From: Bhargavaea changchunensis
GTDB taxonomy: Bacteria; Bacillota; Bacilli; Bacillales_A; Planococcaceae
Length of the DNA stretch: 64,000 nt
NCBI RefSeq assembly: GCF_042665595.1
Contig: NZ_JBHTCT010000033.1
Location: 61,652-125,651, forward strand
Direction: 5' to 3'
Position 1 is the stretch's first letter. Each line of letters opens with the position of its first letter. Position numbers and translations under genes: made by a program. Below, piece by piece: positions 16,368-24,448 of this stretch. The notes under the pieces were generated by a model. The model made no database searches. It saw nothing but the letters and a program-made list of their open reading frames with translations, and had not been told where the DNA came from.

Positions 16368-16509
16368 AAAATTCGATTTTAGAGGTGACCGAAAAAAACA
16401 GAAAACCCAGTTATGACAAGGATGCAGCTATTTGCTTAACCGGAGTTCATTTTGGGCAAAAATCAATTTTGCCGCAAAATACGGGTCCAATCTTCAAAAA
16501 TAGCGTTTT
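16368..16509 (+). promoter_or_regulatory. ComK-type AT-box cluster upstream of ssbB
   Basis: Three perfect AAAA-N5-TTTT boxes: 16368-16380, 16458-16470 and 16497-16509. A degenerate box AAAA-N5-GTCC at 16476-16488 lies exactly 8 bases before the last one, which is a known ComK spacing. ComK binds paired boxes of this kind to switch on late competence genes. Confidence 0.7.
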
Positions 16510-16537
16510 GCTTCCTGCCTCTCTGCTCAAGTATGCT
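16508..16537 (+). promoter_or_regulatory. Predicted promoter of ssbB
   Basis: TTGCTT (16508-16513), 18 bases, TATGCT (16532-16537). The -35 element touches the last AT-box, the arrangement expected for ComK activation. The element is weak alone, which would fit dependence on an activator. Confidence 0.5.
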
Positions 16538-16567
16538 TGGCTCAACTACAGTGAAGGAGGTGAACGA

Positions 16568-17098
16568 TTGAATCAGGTGGCATTGGTCGGGCGTCTTACG
16601 AAGGATCCCGAACTGAAGAACCTTTCGGAAGGGCGGGTCCAGACCAGTTTTGTGCTGGCCGTCAACCGAAGGTTCAGGAATGACCGGGACAATGACGCGG
16701 ATTTTGTTTTGTGCACGGCCTGGGGAAAAGCGGCAATCAACACCGTGAAGTACTGCGGCAAGGGATCGCTTGTCAGCATCGGAGGCCGCCTGCAGGCAAG
16801 ATCCTATGAAAAAGACGGCAACCGGGTCTATGTCACGGAGGTGGTGAGTGAGGAAGTCCGCTTCCTTGCTACAAAACCGCCTGCCCGCACGACTGTTGTG
16901 GCCGACAGTCCGCAAGGGGGCAATGCAGCAGGGACAAATGCCGGACCATATCAGAACACAGGGCCGGAAGAACGGGTAAAGCAGGACTACCATCATGACC
17001 GACACGGAAGTCCGGCTGTCAGGGGACAGACCCTTCCGCCCGAGCTGGTATTCGAAAACCGGAAAGAAGAAGACCAAGAAGAACCGATCCGGCCATGA
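16568..17098 (+). CDS. ssbB: Single-stranded DNA-binding protein, competence type
   Basis: A 176-residue SSB with an N-terminal OB fold: NQVALVGRLTKDPELK, TSFVLAVNRRFRN, CTAWGKAAINTVKYCGKGSL and IGGRLQARSYEKDGNRVYVT. TTG 16568 is chosen because AAGGAGGTGA lies just upstream and the protein then begins like every SSB; the long upstream extension in frame is not coding. The C-terminus EEPIRP lacks the acidic DDDIPF tip that recruits repair partners. Place and boxes point to the competence paralogue that protects incoming DNA. Confidence 0.92.
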   Translation: MNQVALVGRLTKDPELKNLSEGRVQTSFVLAVNRRFRNDRDNDADFVLCTAWGKAAINTVKYCGKGSLVSIGGRLQARSYEKDGNRVYVTEVVSEEVRFLATKPPARTTVVADSPQGGNAAGTNAGPYQNTGPEERVKQDYHHDRHGSPAVRGQTLPPELVFENRKEEDQEEPIRP

Positions 17099-17216
17099 CC
17101 CGGGAATCCGGCGGGACCGCAACGCCGGAAAGCCCGGATCGCTAACCGGACCCATTAGGGCCATCCCACACACCCTTTGATCAGGAAACGCCACCCTTCA
17201 GAAAGGAACTTATGGC

Positions 17217-17378
17217 ATGGAGCACATTAAGCAGCAGCTCGGCCGGACCGAGCAGCAGATTGAGCAGCTGATCCGGATTGTCGCCCATCTTAACGAGCGT
17301 GTCATTTATCTGGAGAAAAAGCTGAGTGATCGTCATTGGCAAGAATCGGATGTTCTGAAATTCGTCATGAAGCGATGA
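17217..17378 (+). CDS. Small coiled-coil protein, 53 residues
   Basis: An unrecorded small gene. ATG 17217 has AAAGGAA nine bases upstream. The product begins MEHIKQQLGRTEQQIEQLIR and continues with IVAHLNERVIYLEKKLS, a regular leucine/isoleucine heptad pattern predicting one coiled coil. It has no signal peptide or known domain. It lies on the plus strand between ssbB and the converging helicase operon. Coding is supported by the ribosome site and heptads, but function is unknown. Confidence 0.6.
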   Translation: MEHIKQQLGRTEQQIEQLIRIVAHLNERVIYLEKKLSDRHWQESDVLKFVMKR

Positions 17379-17415
17379 ATGAGTGAAAAATGGTGGAGAA
17401 TACAGGATAAAAGAT

Positions 17416-17441
17416 GGCCCGGCCATGGGGGTGGCCGGGCC
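17416..17441 (-). terminator. Terminator of the SNF2/SWIM operon
   Basis: GGCCCGGCCA (17416-17425) pairs with TGGCCGGGCC (17432-17441). Read on the minus strand it is followed by ATCTTTTATCC. It is placed downstream of the helicase gene and the repeat array; on the plus strand it lacks Ts. Confidence 0.7.
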
Positions 17442-17477
17442 GTCTGCTACATAGGACAGCTTGATATGAAATGGAAG

Positions 17478-17540
17478 GATCGTCAACGTTTCACAAAAGA
17501 TCATCAACATCTCACCAGAGATCATCACCGTTCCGCCGCT
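17478..17540 (-). repeat. 21-bp tandem repeat array, locus A (three units)
   Basis: Units 17478-17498, 17499-17519 and 17520-17540. Read on the minus strand, two units contain GTGAGATGTTGATGATC and GTGAAACGTTGACGATC; the one nearest the helicase stop codon is degenerate. The array begins at the helicase stop and shares its orientation. The family recurs at 12.6, 29.3 and 30.6 kb. Confidence 0.8.
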
Positions 17541-20270
17541 CACCCGATCATGAACAGGTCGTTCAGTTCTTCGTCAGTGAGTTCCGTGATCCAGGCGCCG
17601 GACTGGATGAGGTCGGCGGAGAGAGCAGCTTTTTCGGAGATCATCTTGTCAATCTTTTCTTCGATTGTGCCGATGGTCACGAATTTGCGGACATGCACAA
17701 AGCGATCCTGGCCAATCCGATAGGCACGGTCGGTCGCTTGGTTTTCGACAGCCGGGTTCCACCATCGGTCAGCATGCAGCACATGGTTGGCTGCCGTAAG
17801 ATTCAGCCCGGTACCGCCGGCCTTCAGCGACAGGATGAACACCGGGAAGCCGCCGTCCTGAAATTCCTCGACGAGACTGTCGCGGCGGCCCTTCGGCATG
17901 CTGCCGGTCAGGAATGGTGCTTCAATGTCATAAAGGCTGGACAGGCAGTGACGGATCAGTTCCCCCATGCCGATGTATTGGGTGAAGATGAGCACCTGCT
18001 CGCCGCGGTCGACAATATCCGCTGTGAGCGTCATGATCCGCTCGAGCTTCTTGGACCGGGCAATCATCTCATCCGGCTCCGCGAACGGCTCCTTCAGGAA
18101 AAGGGAAGGATGGTTGCAGAGCTGCTTCAGCCGGCTAAGCATTTTAAGGATGATGCCGCGCCTGCGGAATCCTTCCGCTTCCATAAGAGTCGCTTTTGTT
18201 TCGCTGATATAACCTTCATAAAGTGCGGCCTGCTCTTCGGTGAGCGGCACGAACTCGTTTTCCTCGAGCTTGTCGGGAAGGTTGAGCTTTAGCGCCGGGT
18301 CTGATTTGATCCGCCGCAGAAGGAATGGGGAAATTTTTGCTCGCAGACGCTGCATCTGTTTTTCCGAACCGTCCCGCTCGATCGGCCCGATAAATGCTTC
18401 CTGGAACTCCGAGAAGCGGCCCAAGTAACCTCTGTGGATAAAATCGAAGATCGCCCATAGTTCTGCGAGCCGGTTTTCGATAGGCGTGCCTGTCAGGGCG
18501 ATGTGGTGCCTGCCCCTGAGTTTCCTAACCGCCCTGGACTGTTTGGTCTGCATGTTCTTGATGTTTTGAGCTTCATCCAGCGAGACGGCGTCCCACTCCA
18601 TCGCAGTCAGTTCCTCATGATCCTGCATGAACGTGCCGTAAGTCGTCAGGACAAGGCCGTTGCCGAGTGATTCCAGTGCGGCTTCCAGATCACCGCCCTT
18701 CAGGCGGGAAATTCCGTAGTGGATAAGGACCGGGTGTTCCGGTGCAAACCGCTGTAGTTCTTTTTGCCAGTTTCCGATAACTGAGGTAGGGCAGATGATG
18801 AGGGAAGGGGCTTCCGCGTTCCCGGATTCCCGGGCATGCAGCAGGTAGGCGATAAGCTGAACGGTTTTGCCGAGCCCCATGTCGTCCGCAAGCACCGCCC
18901 CGAATCCATGATTCCGCATGAATACGAGCCAGTCGAACCCTTTCTGCTGGTAGGGCCGGAGTTCCGCCTGCAGTCCGGAAGGTACAGGGGTTTCCGGGAT
19001 GCCTTCCTTGCTGCGGATCCTTTCCACCGCGTCTTTCAGCGAATGCTGGAGAAGGAAATCAAACAACGGATCATCTTCGTCCTCGTCCTCCGCTTCTTCC
19101 CGGCCCGTACCGAGTTCCTCTTCAAGGTCCCTGAACAGGAGGTCCTTGACGGTCCAGCCGCTTTTCTCCGCCGTCTCCATCATCTCCCTGATGCGGGCGA
19201 GCCATGCGGCGTCCAGCCGGAACCACTCATCGCCCGCACGGATGAACTCACGCTTTTCCTCGACGAGCCGCTTGAAATATTCGGCGGAAATGTCGGAACC
19301 GCCTAGAGAAAACGTCCAGTTGAAGTTGAGTGCATCCTCAAGGCGGGCATTGCCTGAAGAGCCGGCGGAGGCGGATGCCCGCACCCGTACACGGCGCTCC
19401 GCGGCTTCCCGGAGCCAGCCCGGCAGGATGACGTCGATATCCAGCGCTTGCAGGAGCGGCAGATCGTCTTTCAGGAATTTCCGAACCTCATGGTCCTCGA
19501 GTGAAAGAGCGATAAATGAGCCGTCCCCGACGCCATGTTCTACGGAGAGGACGGTGCGGATGCTGGACTGCATCCTGGAAACGGGGCCGGCATGCGTTTT
19601 CCACTTTTTCGGCAGAGACTCCGATGGGGGCTTTGAGACCTTGCCTGCTGCCGGTGTCCAGTGCGTGCCGGTTTTCGGGTTCACAAGGATGCTCTCCAGC
19701 ATCCACCCGTCATCCTCATCTTCCGGCTCCGACAGACGGAGCGCCATTCGGAAGGGGAGGGGGGGCGTCCGTTGTTTTGGCGGCCTCCGACCGGCGGAAG
19801 CGGATGACGTCTTCCAAACGTTCCTGCCCGATTCCCCCTTCAGCCAGGATTTCAGCAAAGACCCTGTCGAGGAGGCGGGCTGCTTCCGCTGACACGCTTT
19901 CCGCTACCTGCAGCGAGCCGCCCGGTGCCCCGATGATCCTGGGCAGGCCCGGTTCCCGGTAAATGGCCGCGGCTTCTTTGAAGATGCCGATCCACCGCTC
20001 GTCTTCATCCGACTTTCCGAGATAGCGGACAAACGGGTGGGAATCGCCGAACGATTCGACCACTTCACGGCTTCCTGCCCGGACAGCACCGTCACTGTCT
20101 TCGATGAGGAGTCCCATATAAGAGCGCGTGTGGCTGAAAAAGAGCAGTTCCTTCAGTGGCCGGCTTCCGATAAAATCGCCGGACGAATCGAATCCGGCAA
20201 ACAGAAACCTGCCGTCGGGTGATTCGCTGACGGACAGACGGATGTCGCGGTTCAGTGTGAGCGGCTTCAT
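17540..20270 (-). pseudogene. SNF2-family DEAD/DEAH helicase (YwqA-like), frameshifted at a G7 run
   Basis: A Swi2/Snf2 ATPase that would translocate on DNA. Motifs in the downstream part: ADDMGLGKTVQL (Walker A), SLDEAQNIKN (motif II), LTGTPIENRL (motif III), IGRIGQDR-like tail with DRAYRIGQDR (motif VI). The first 175 or so codons (MKPLTLNRDIRLSVSESPDG) are in another frame. The frames join at seven Gs (plus strand 19759-19765); six would restore one reading frame of about 909 residues, a normal length. Either the run has expanded or it is a sequencing slip. The start overlaps the SWIM gene stop by four bases (ATGA), so the two are coupled. It ends in the repeat array. Confidence 0.85.
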
Positions 20271-21856
20271 GACAGCAGTCCTCCTTTCTCAAGTTCCTCC
20301 ATGAGTGCGCGGAGCCGCTGGTGGCGCCGACGCAGTGCTCCGACGTAGCCGGACCACCATTCTGACCGTCCGGCTTTTTTCGCAGCGCGCTTCATTTTTT
20401 TCAGGATGCGGACAGCCTCCCGGTAATTCTGCCTGTTCTTCTGGGCGATCTGTTCCTCCACATGAATATTCATGAGGAAGACAGCCTCCATAGGGGCTTC
20501 GTCCATCATCGTCTTCAGACCGGTCCGCTCAATCCTTTCGAGGCTGGAACGGTTCAGGTGATGGTACGCCGCCCATTCCCTGTAATGGCCCTTGCTGAGG
20601 AGAAATTCTGCATATTCAGCCTCTGCGGCGCTGCCGCATCGGAACAGGATATCGGCCGCCGTTTCATCTGGTACGTCTGTTTCACGGCATAGGTCGGCAA
20701 GTCTCCCGGCTGCGGTGCGCTGGTCCAGAAATGATACAGATTCCATGTAGTTTCCGATCTGCGGAACAAGCGACATAAGGAGGTTCCTTGCCTCATCGGA
20801 TTGTCCATTTTCTGCAAGGCTCGATGCCATGTCCAGATAGGAAGGGAAAAGCGGCAGGTCGCTTTGGCCGAGCGGTGTATCCAGACCCGTGGCCGGAACT
20901 CCGATAAGCACTTCCAGATAAGCGGTCATGAGCCGAAGGGCAGGCCGCTCTTCATCCTCCTCATTCATCTGGCGAAGCTTATCAAGCTCACGTTTTCCGG
21001 CATCGCTTCCGCTGAAAAGGGATTCCCACATCTCACGGTAAATGCTCAGCCACCTGCCCTGGGCATTTTCAGCGGAAAGGGTCAGCGACCGGATCAGCTC
21101 CTCCAGATCCCGATAAAACGGGTCGGCGGCAAACAGGCGGCGGGTGGTGGATAGAAGCTTCAGTTCGTCTCTGATGCCGTCTGTGAGTGAATCGAGCAGG
21201 CGCCCGTACTGCCACCGATCATATCCGATTGAGAAGCCTCCCGCCGGCGCACCGGCAGTGACTGCATGAAAGCCGAACAGCCCGGCATACAGCCGGAAAA
21301 GCGGCTTCCACTCCTGTTCGAGAGGCTCCGCTTCCCGCACCTGCTGGCGGTAAAGAGTGACTGCAGACGAAATCATATGAAAGGGGACATTGTCCCCCAT
21401 CGGAGGGAAAGTTCCCGTCAGCTGACCGAAAAACTCACGCCATGCTTCCGGTGTTTTTTCCGCCGTACGGGATGGAGCAGCGGTATGGCTTGCGGAGTGG
21501 CGCCACTCCGCAAGCCAGTCCGACAGGGAGGCGAAACGCTGATATAGCGCGAAATAGGCGGCCGTAGTATGCTCGCACCCCTTATCACCATGGACACTGC
21601 ATAATGCCCGCGGGTTGTACAGGCGGATTTCCGCTTCCGGCTGGGGATAGCCGGGGAAGGCGAACCGGACAATCCCGGTCTGATCGGACTGAAGAAGCCG
21701 CAACCAGTCATTCCGGACCATCATCGCCGCCTGGCGGAACCGCCGTTCCCTCACTTCAAGTGTGACAGGAAGCCGCTTCTGCTGCTCCATCGCATCAATT
21801 ATTTCCGTTCTATATATATCGGCAACTTCTGTAAGCTGATCGATCAATGAACACAC
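20267..21856 (-). CDS. SWIM zinc-finger domain protein (YwqB-like)
   Basis: A 529-residue protein encoded just before the SNF2 helicase, the ywqA-ywqB pairing seen in Bacillus. Near residue 84 it has ALCSVHGDKGCEHTTAAYF, a SWIM-type CxCxnCxH signature in which the second cysteine is replaced (C-S-V). SWIM domains bind DNA or proteins, and this one may target the helicase. The rest is helical and rich in Glu, Arg and Leu. Start is read as GTG 21856, with a weak ribosome site; the TTG a few codons later is possible. Confidence 0.75.
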   Translation of the reverse strand: MCSLIDQLTEVADIYRTEIIDAMEQQKRLPVTLEVRERRFRQAAMMVRNDWLRLLQSDQTGIVRFAFPGYPQPEAEIRLYNPRALCSVHGDKGCEHTTAAYFALYQRFASLSDWLAEWRHSASHTAAPSRTAEKTPEAWREFFGQLTGTFPPMGDNVPFHMISSAVTLYRQQVREAEPLEQEWKPLFRLYAGLFGFHAVTAGAPAGGFSIGYDRWQYGRLLDSLTDGIRDELKLLSTTRRLFAADPFYRDLEELIRSLTLSAENAQGRWLSIYREMWESLFSGSDAGKRELDKLRQMNEEDEERPALRLMTAYLEVLIGVPATGLDTPLGQSDLPLFPSYLDMASSLAENGQSDEARNLLMSLVPQIGNYMESVSFLDQRTAAGRLADLCRETDVPDETAADILFRCGSAAEAEYAEFLLSKGHYREWAAYHHLNRSSLERIERTGLKTMMDEAPMEAVFLMNIHVEEQIAQKNRQNYREAVRILKKMKRAAKKAGRSEWWSGYVGALRRRHQRLRALMEELEKGGLLS

Positions 21857-21920
21857 CGCTTTCTCTGGGCTGTTTTCCTGGCAGGAAGGAACGCCGGGCG
21901 CCCGGAAATGCCCTTAAACT

Positions 21921-21980
21921 AAAAAAGGCTGTCCCTCCATTATACGATGACTGGAAACAATCGTAAACGGAGGGACTGCC
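21921..21980 (-). terminator. Large terminator of the XRE regulator gene
   Basis: Read on the minus strand, GGCAGTCCCTCC pairs with GGAGGGACAGCC, with an inner TACGAT/ATCGTA stem, then a run of six to seven Ts. It closes the regulator transcript before the SWIM gene. Confidence 0.85.
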
Positions 21981-21996
21981 GATTCTCTTTAGGATG

Positions 21997-22434
21997 TCAG
22001 TCGAGTCTCATGTCTTTGAAAATATCCAGCATGCGCCTGGTGACTGACAGCATCTCTTTCCGTGTCTTGGGATCCTGCCCGGAGACAAATGAAATCAGCT
22101 CCCGCAACTCTGCCGACTGTTCGATAACTTCACCGTACGATTCTGCGAACGAGGCATAGTATCGGGCTTGTGCCTCCCGGGCCTCCTCGAGCAGCCTGGC
22201 CGTGTCCCGGCCACCACCACCGTATGGCCTGCCAAGCATCATGGCCAGGAATTGCTCATCTGTCATTCCGAACACTTCTTTCGCCCTGACCAGCAGATCA
22301 TTCGGAAAGTCCCGCTTCCCGAGCTCATAGTTGGAGAGCACGGCCGGTTCCACGCCAAGCCGGTAAGCCATTTCTCTCTGTTTGATGCCGAGCACATCTT
22401 CCCGATATTCCCGGAACTTATCTTGAATTGCCAC
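21997..22434 (-). CDS. XRE-family transcriptional regulator
   Basis: A 145-residue protein with an N-terminal helix-turn-helix: FREYREDVLGIKQREMAYRL followed by GVEPAVLSNYELGKRDFP, the Cro/CI type. The C-terminal part (LLEEAREAQARYYASFAES onward) is helical and probably mediates dimerisation. ATG start with GGGGGAAT upstream. The divergent spacer (22435-22611) carries two inverted repeats, suggesting autoregulation and control of the 122-residue gene on the other strand. No ligand can be inferred. Confidence 0.85.
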   Translation of the reverse strand: MAIQDKFREYREDVLGIKQREMAYRLGVEPAVLSNYELGKRDFPNDLLVRAKEVFGMTDEQFLAMMLGRPYGGGGRDTARLLEEAREAQARYYASFAESYGEVIEQSAELRELISFVSGQDPKTRKEMLSVTRRMLDIFKDMRLD

Positions 22435-22501
22435 GATTCCATTCCCCCTTCGGGCCTGTCATGGACCCAAATTAACGGTTGGAAAGGAACCATCGTGCTT
22501 A

Positions 22502-22542
22502 ATCAACAAAACGTTGATGATAAATCGTCATTTTGTCGATTT
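22502..22542. promoter_or_regulatory. Paired operator-like inverted repeats between XRE regulator and divergent gene
   Basis: ATCAAC-N5-GTTGAT (22502-22518) and AAATCG-N9-CGATTT (22522-22542) lie side by side, about 4 bases apart. Both arms are perfect. They sit in the spacer of divergent genes, as expected of an autoregulated XRE repressor. The first contains ACGTTGATGAT, which resembles the 21-bp repeat core by chance or by descent. Confidence 0.55.
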
Positions 22543-22611
22543 AAGTCTTTGAATTAACGAATATTGTAAATATGATGATAGCAATGGATCAGGGAGAAAG
22601 GAGCGGTTGAG

Positions 22612-22980
22612 ATGACGCGGTATGAAATAAGGGTAATCGGAAAAAAGGACGGAATCAGGCCGGGGAAGTGGAGGCTCATCGAGAGAAAGGGAGGAGGGAT
22701 GACCGGCTACAAGGTGGTCATGGAAGGAGACGGAGATTATATCCGGCTTCCGGAAATGGATTATGGGCCATTCCGCCTCAGCAATGTCAGCATGGATTTT
22801 ACTGAGCAGGCCATTGTCTTCTATAAGCCGGTCGAGGACCGCCAGCTTTTCCGTGAGACCGGACATGCCTTCCTGTCATCCTATGTCATGGAATTCGGGA
22901 AGGACGGCTTTGGTTTCTTCGTGGACGCCAGCAGCAGACCCCGGAAAAAGAGCCGGAAAAGTCCGGGCCACAAGGAATAA
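22612..22980 (+). CDS. Hypothetical protein, 122 residues
   Basis: No family recognised. The protein is soluble, begins MTRYEIRVIGKKDGIRPGKW and ends in a basic tail (RPRKKSRKSPGHKE). It contains a possible beta-rich segment (YKVVMEGDGDYIRLPEMDYG). AGGGAGAAAGGAG lies before the ATG. It is divergent from the XRE regulator and has its own terminator, so it is likely expressed alone and possibly repressed by that regulator. Confidence 0.65.
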   Translation: MTRYEIRVIGKKDGIRPGKWRLIERKGGGMTGYKVVMEGDGDYIRLPEMDYGPFRLSNVSMDFTEQAIVFYKPVEDRQLFRETGHAFLSSYVMEFGKDGFGFFVDASSRPRKKSRKSPGHKE

Positions 22981-22987
22981 AAAGATA

Positions 22988-23010
22988 CCGGGCTTCAAGC
23001 CCGGATTATT
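22988..23010 (+). terminator. Terminator after the 122-residue gene
   Basis: CCGGGCT (22988-22994) pairs with AGCCCGG (22998-23004), followed by ATTATTTTG. Confidence 0.8.
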
Positions 23011-23078
23011 TTGTATGCGCTTTCATATAATTATGGTAAACTGTCGATAACGGAATATTTAGAAAAGGAGGGAGCCCC

Positions 23079-23531
23079 ATGCTGCACATCCAACGAATGA
23101 AGCCATTTTACGTTACGCAGGAACAGGCGAAGGTGAAGTTGGTCTTTGAGTATCAGTATTTCACGATCAAAAAAGGTGAAGAGCTTTTTCATTTCATTCC
23201 GGCGGAGGGGAAAGAGATCCACATCAACCTCCAGAACCTTCAAGTCGAAAATCTCGGTGACATTTTCGTTTTCCAGAAAGGCAGCCGCTTCATCCGCCTC
23301 CCGCTTTATCAGTTGCTGCTCATTTCAGATATACACACCCATCTCAAAGAAATCCTGCAGGGGGCGGACATTATGGAAAATGACCCGCTGCTGCTCGAAC
23401 CCGGTGAAGCGGAAAATCTGATCGAAGAACTTGAACGGATGAACCTGTTGAACCTGATTGACCGCGCACTCGAAACAGGAGACCGGGACCTCTTCCACCA
23501 TCTGACCGGTCAGTTGAATGGAACTTTATAA
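23079..23531 (+). CDS. IDEAL-domain protein
   Basis: A 150-residue protein. The C-terminal third contains NLIDRALETGDRDLFHHLTG, matching the IDEAL motif (I-D-x-A-L, then D-x-x-x-F) found in several Bacillus regulators and peptide adaptors. The N-terminal portion (FYVTQEQAKVKLVFEYQYFT) is a small mixed domain. AAAAGGAGGGAG precedes the ATG. It stands alone with a terminator behind it. IDEAL proteins often mediate protein contacts, so a regulatory or adaptor role is inferred; the target is unknown. Confidence 0.72.
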   Translation: MLHIQRMKPFYVTQEQAKVKLVFEYQYFTIKKGEELFHFIPAEGKEIHINLQNLQVENLGDIFVFQKGSRFIRLPLYQLLLISDIHTHLKEILQGADIMENDPLLLEPGEAENLIEELERMNLLNLIDRALETGDRDLFHHLTGQLNGTL

Positions 23532-23546
23532 AATAGATGAAATCTA

Positions 23547-23579
23547 AAGAACCCGCCGTATGGTTTCCGGCGGGTTCTT
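23547..23579 (+). terminator. Terminator after the IDEAL-domain gene
   Basis: AAGAACCCGCC (23547-23557) pairs with GGCGGGTTCTT (23569-23579) across an 11-base loop. The trailing T content is low, so it may be partial. Confidence 0.75.
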
Positions 23580-23755
23580 GGCGTTTGGGATAAGACTTCA
23601 CAGATGATGGAGTACTTCGAGCATCAGCGTACGAATAATCGCACCTTTTGGATAATCCTCAGGACCTGTGTCGTTTGAATGAATACAAAACAGCTTTTAT
23701 TTGGTAAAGTTGGAGAGAAGCTATTAACCTATCGGGCTTGAAGGGGTATGGATGT

Positions 23756-24448
23756 ATGTTCATTGAATTCAAATTCTGGCGTTTCCTGCTGAATCAGCGG
23801 AAACTGACGGACCGGATGGACGTGTTTGTGATGAAGGGCTTCAGATGGCGGATAGCCGGACTGTTCATCTCCGCGGCCGTCCTGTATGCCCTGATGGACA
23901 TGTGGGGACTTGGGTCGAGGGGCCTCACGCCAATCGCCGTCAGCGGCGCGGAGGAAACGTTCGCCCTCAGGCGGATTTTGTCGCTCGCAGCCGCGGTCCT
24001 CTGGTCTGTCATTTATACAGCGTTTCATGTGTATGTCGTTTCGTTCATCCTACATAAGCTCACAAATGCCGGATACCGGAAACTCATTGTCCTGCAGCTG
24101 TTCGTGGCAGCGATTCTGCTTTTGGAGAAAGCAGTCGTTTTTGCAATTTTCCTGGCCAGCGGAGCCGCCACGCCGGTCTCGCCGCTGTCGTTCGGCCCGC
24201 TTGCCTCGACATTCCTGACGCATCCGGTCCTGATCTACTTTCTGAACCAGCTAAGTCTTGGAACTGCGCTTGTTGTTGCATACCAATTTCGTTTTATCCG
24301 CCAGCTCCTTCCGGAAGCCGGCCGGAGCCTTCTCTGGATCATCATCGGCCTCCAGGTGCTGATGGCGCTTGCCGTGTCCCTTTTTGGGATGATACCGGCC
24401 GAGAGCTTGTTCACGGAGCTTTTCGGAGGAGGTGGGTCGGTTGAATAA
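23756..24448 (+). CDS. Polytopic membrane protein coupled to a HlyD-like adaptor
   Basis: A 230-residue integral membrane protein of about five helices, for example IAGLFISAAVLYALMDMWG, LSLAAAVLWSVIYTAFHVYV and IVLQLFVAAILLLEKAVVFA. ATG 23756 is chosen because AAGGGG lies nine bases upstream; a TTG at 23738 is too close to that site. It lacks ATP-binding motifs. Its last codons (GGGGSVE) overlap the start of the adaptor gene by eight bases, so the two are translated together. No known transporter family was recognised, but an envelope complex with the adaptor is likely. Confidence 0.72.
   Translation: MFIEFKFWRFLLNQRKLTDRMDVFVMKGFRWRIAGLFISAAVLYALMDMWGLGSRGLTPIAVSGAEETFALRRILSLAAAVLWSVIYTAFHVYVVSFILHKLTNAGYRKLIVLQLFVAAILLLEKAVVFAIFLASGAATPVSPLSFGPLASTFLTHPVLIYFLNQLSLGTALVVAYQFRFIRQLLPEAGRSLLWIIIGLQVLMALAVSLFGMIPAESLFTELFGGGGSVE

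Noticed and set aside
16088..16567. Long N-terminal extension of ssbB
   Set aside because: The upstream frame overlaps ywpF and the AT-boxes; a strong ribosome site precedes TTG 16568, where SSB homology begins.
18700..20270. Two separate genes instead of one broken helicase
   Set aside because: The two frames join in one homopolymer, together give a normal helicase length, and the second part has no start codon or ribosome site of its own near the junction.
24432..24440. GTG 24432 as start of the HlyD-like gene
   Set aside because: It overlaps the AGGAGGTG ribosome site itself; TTG 24441 has correct spacing.
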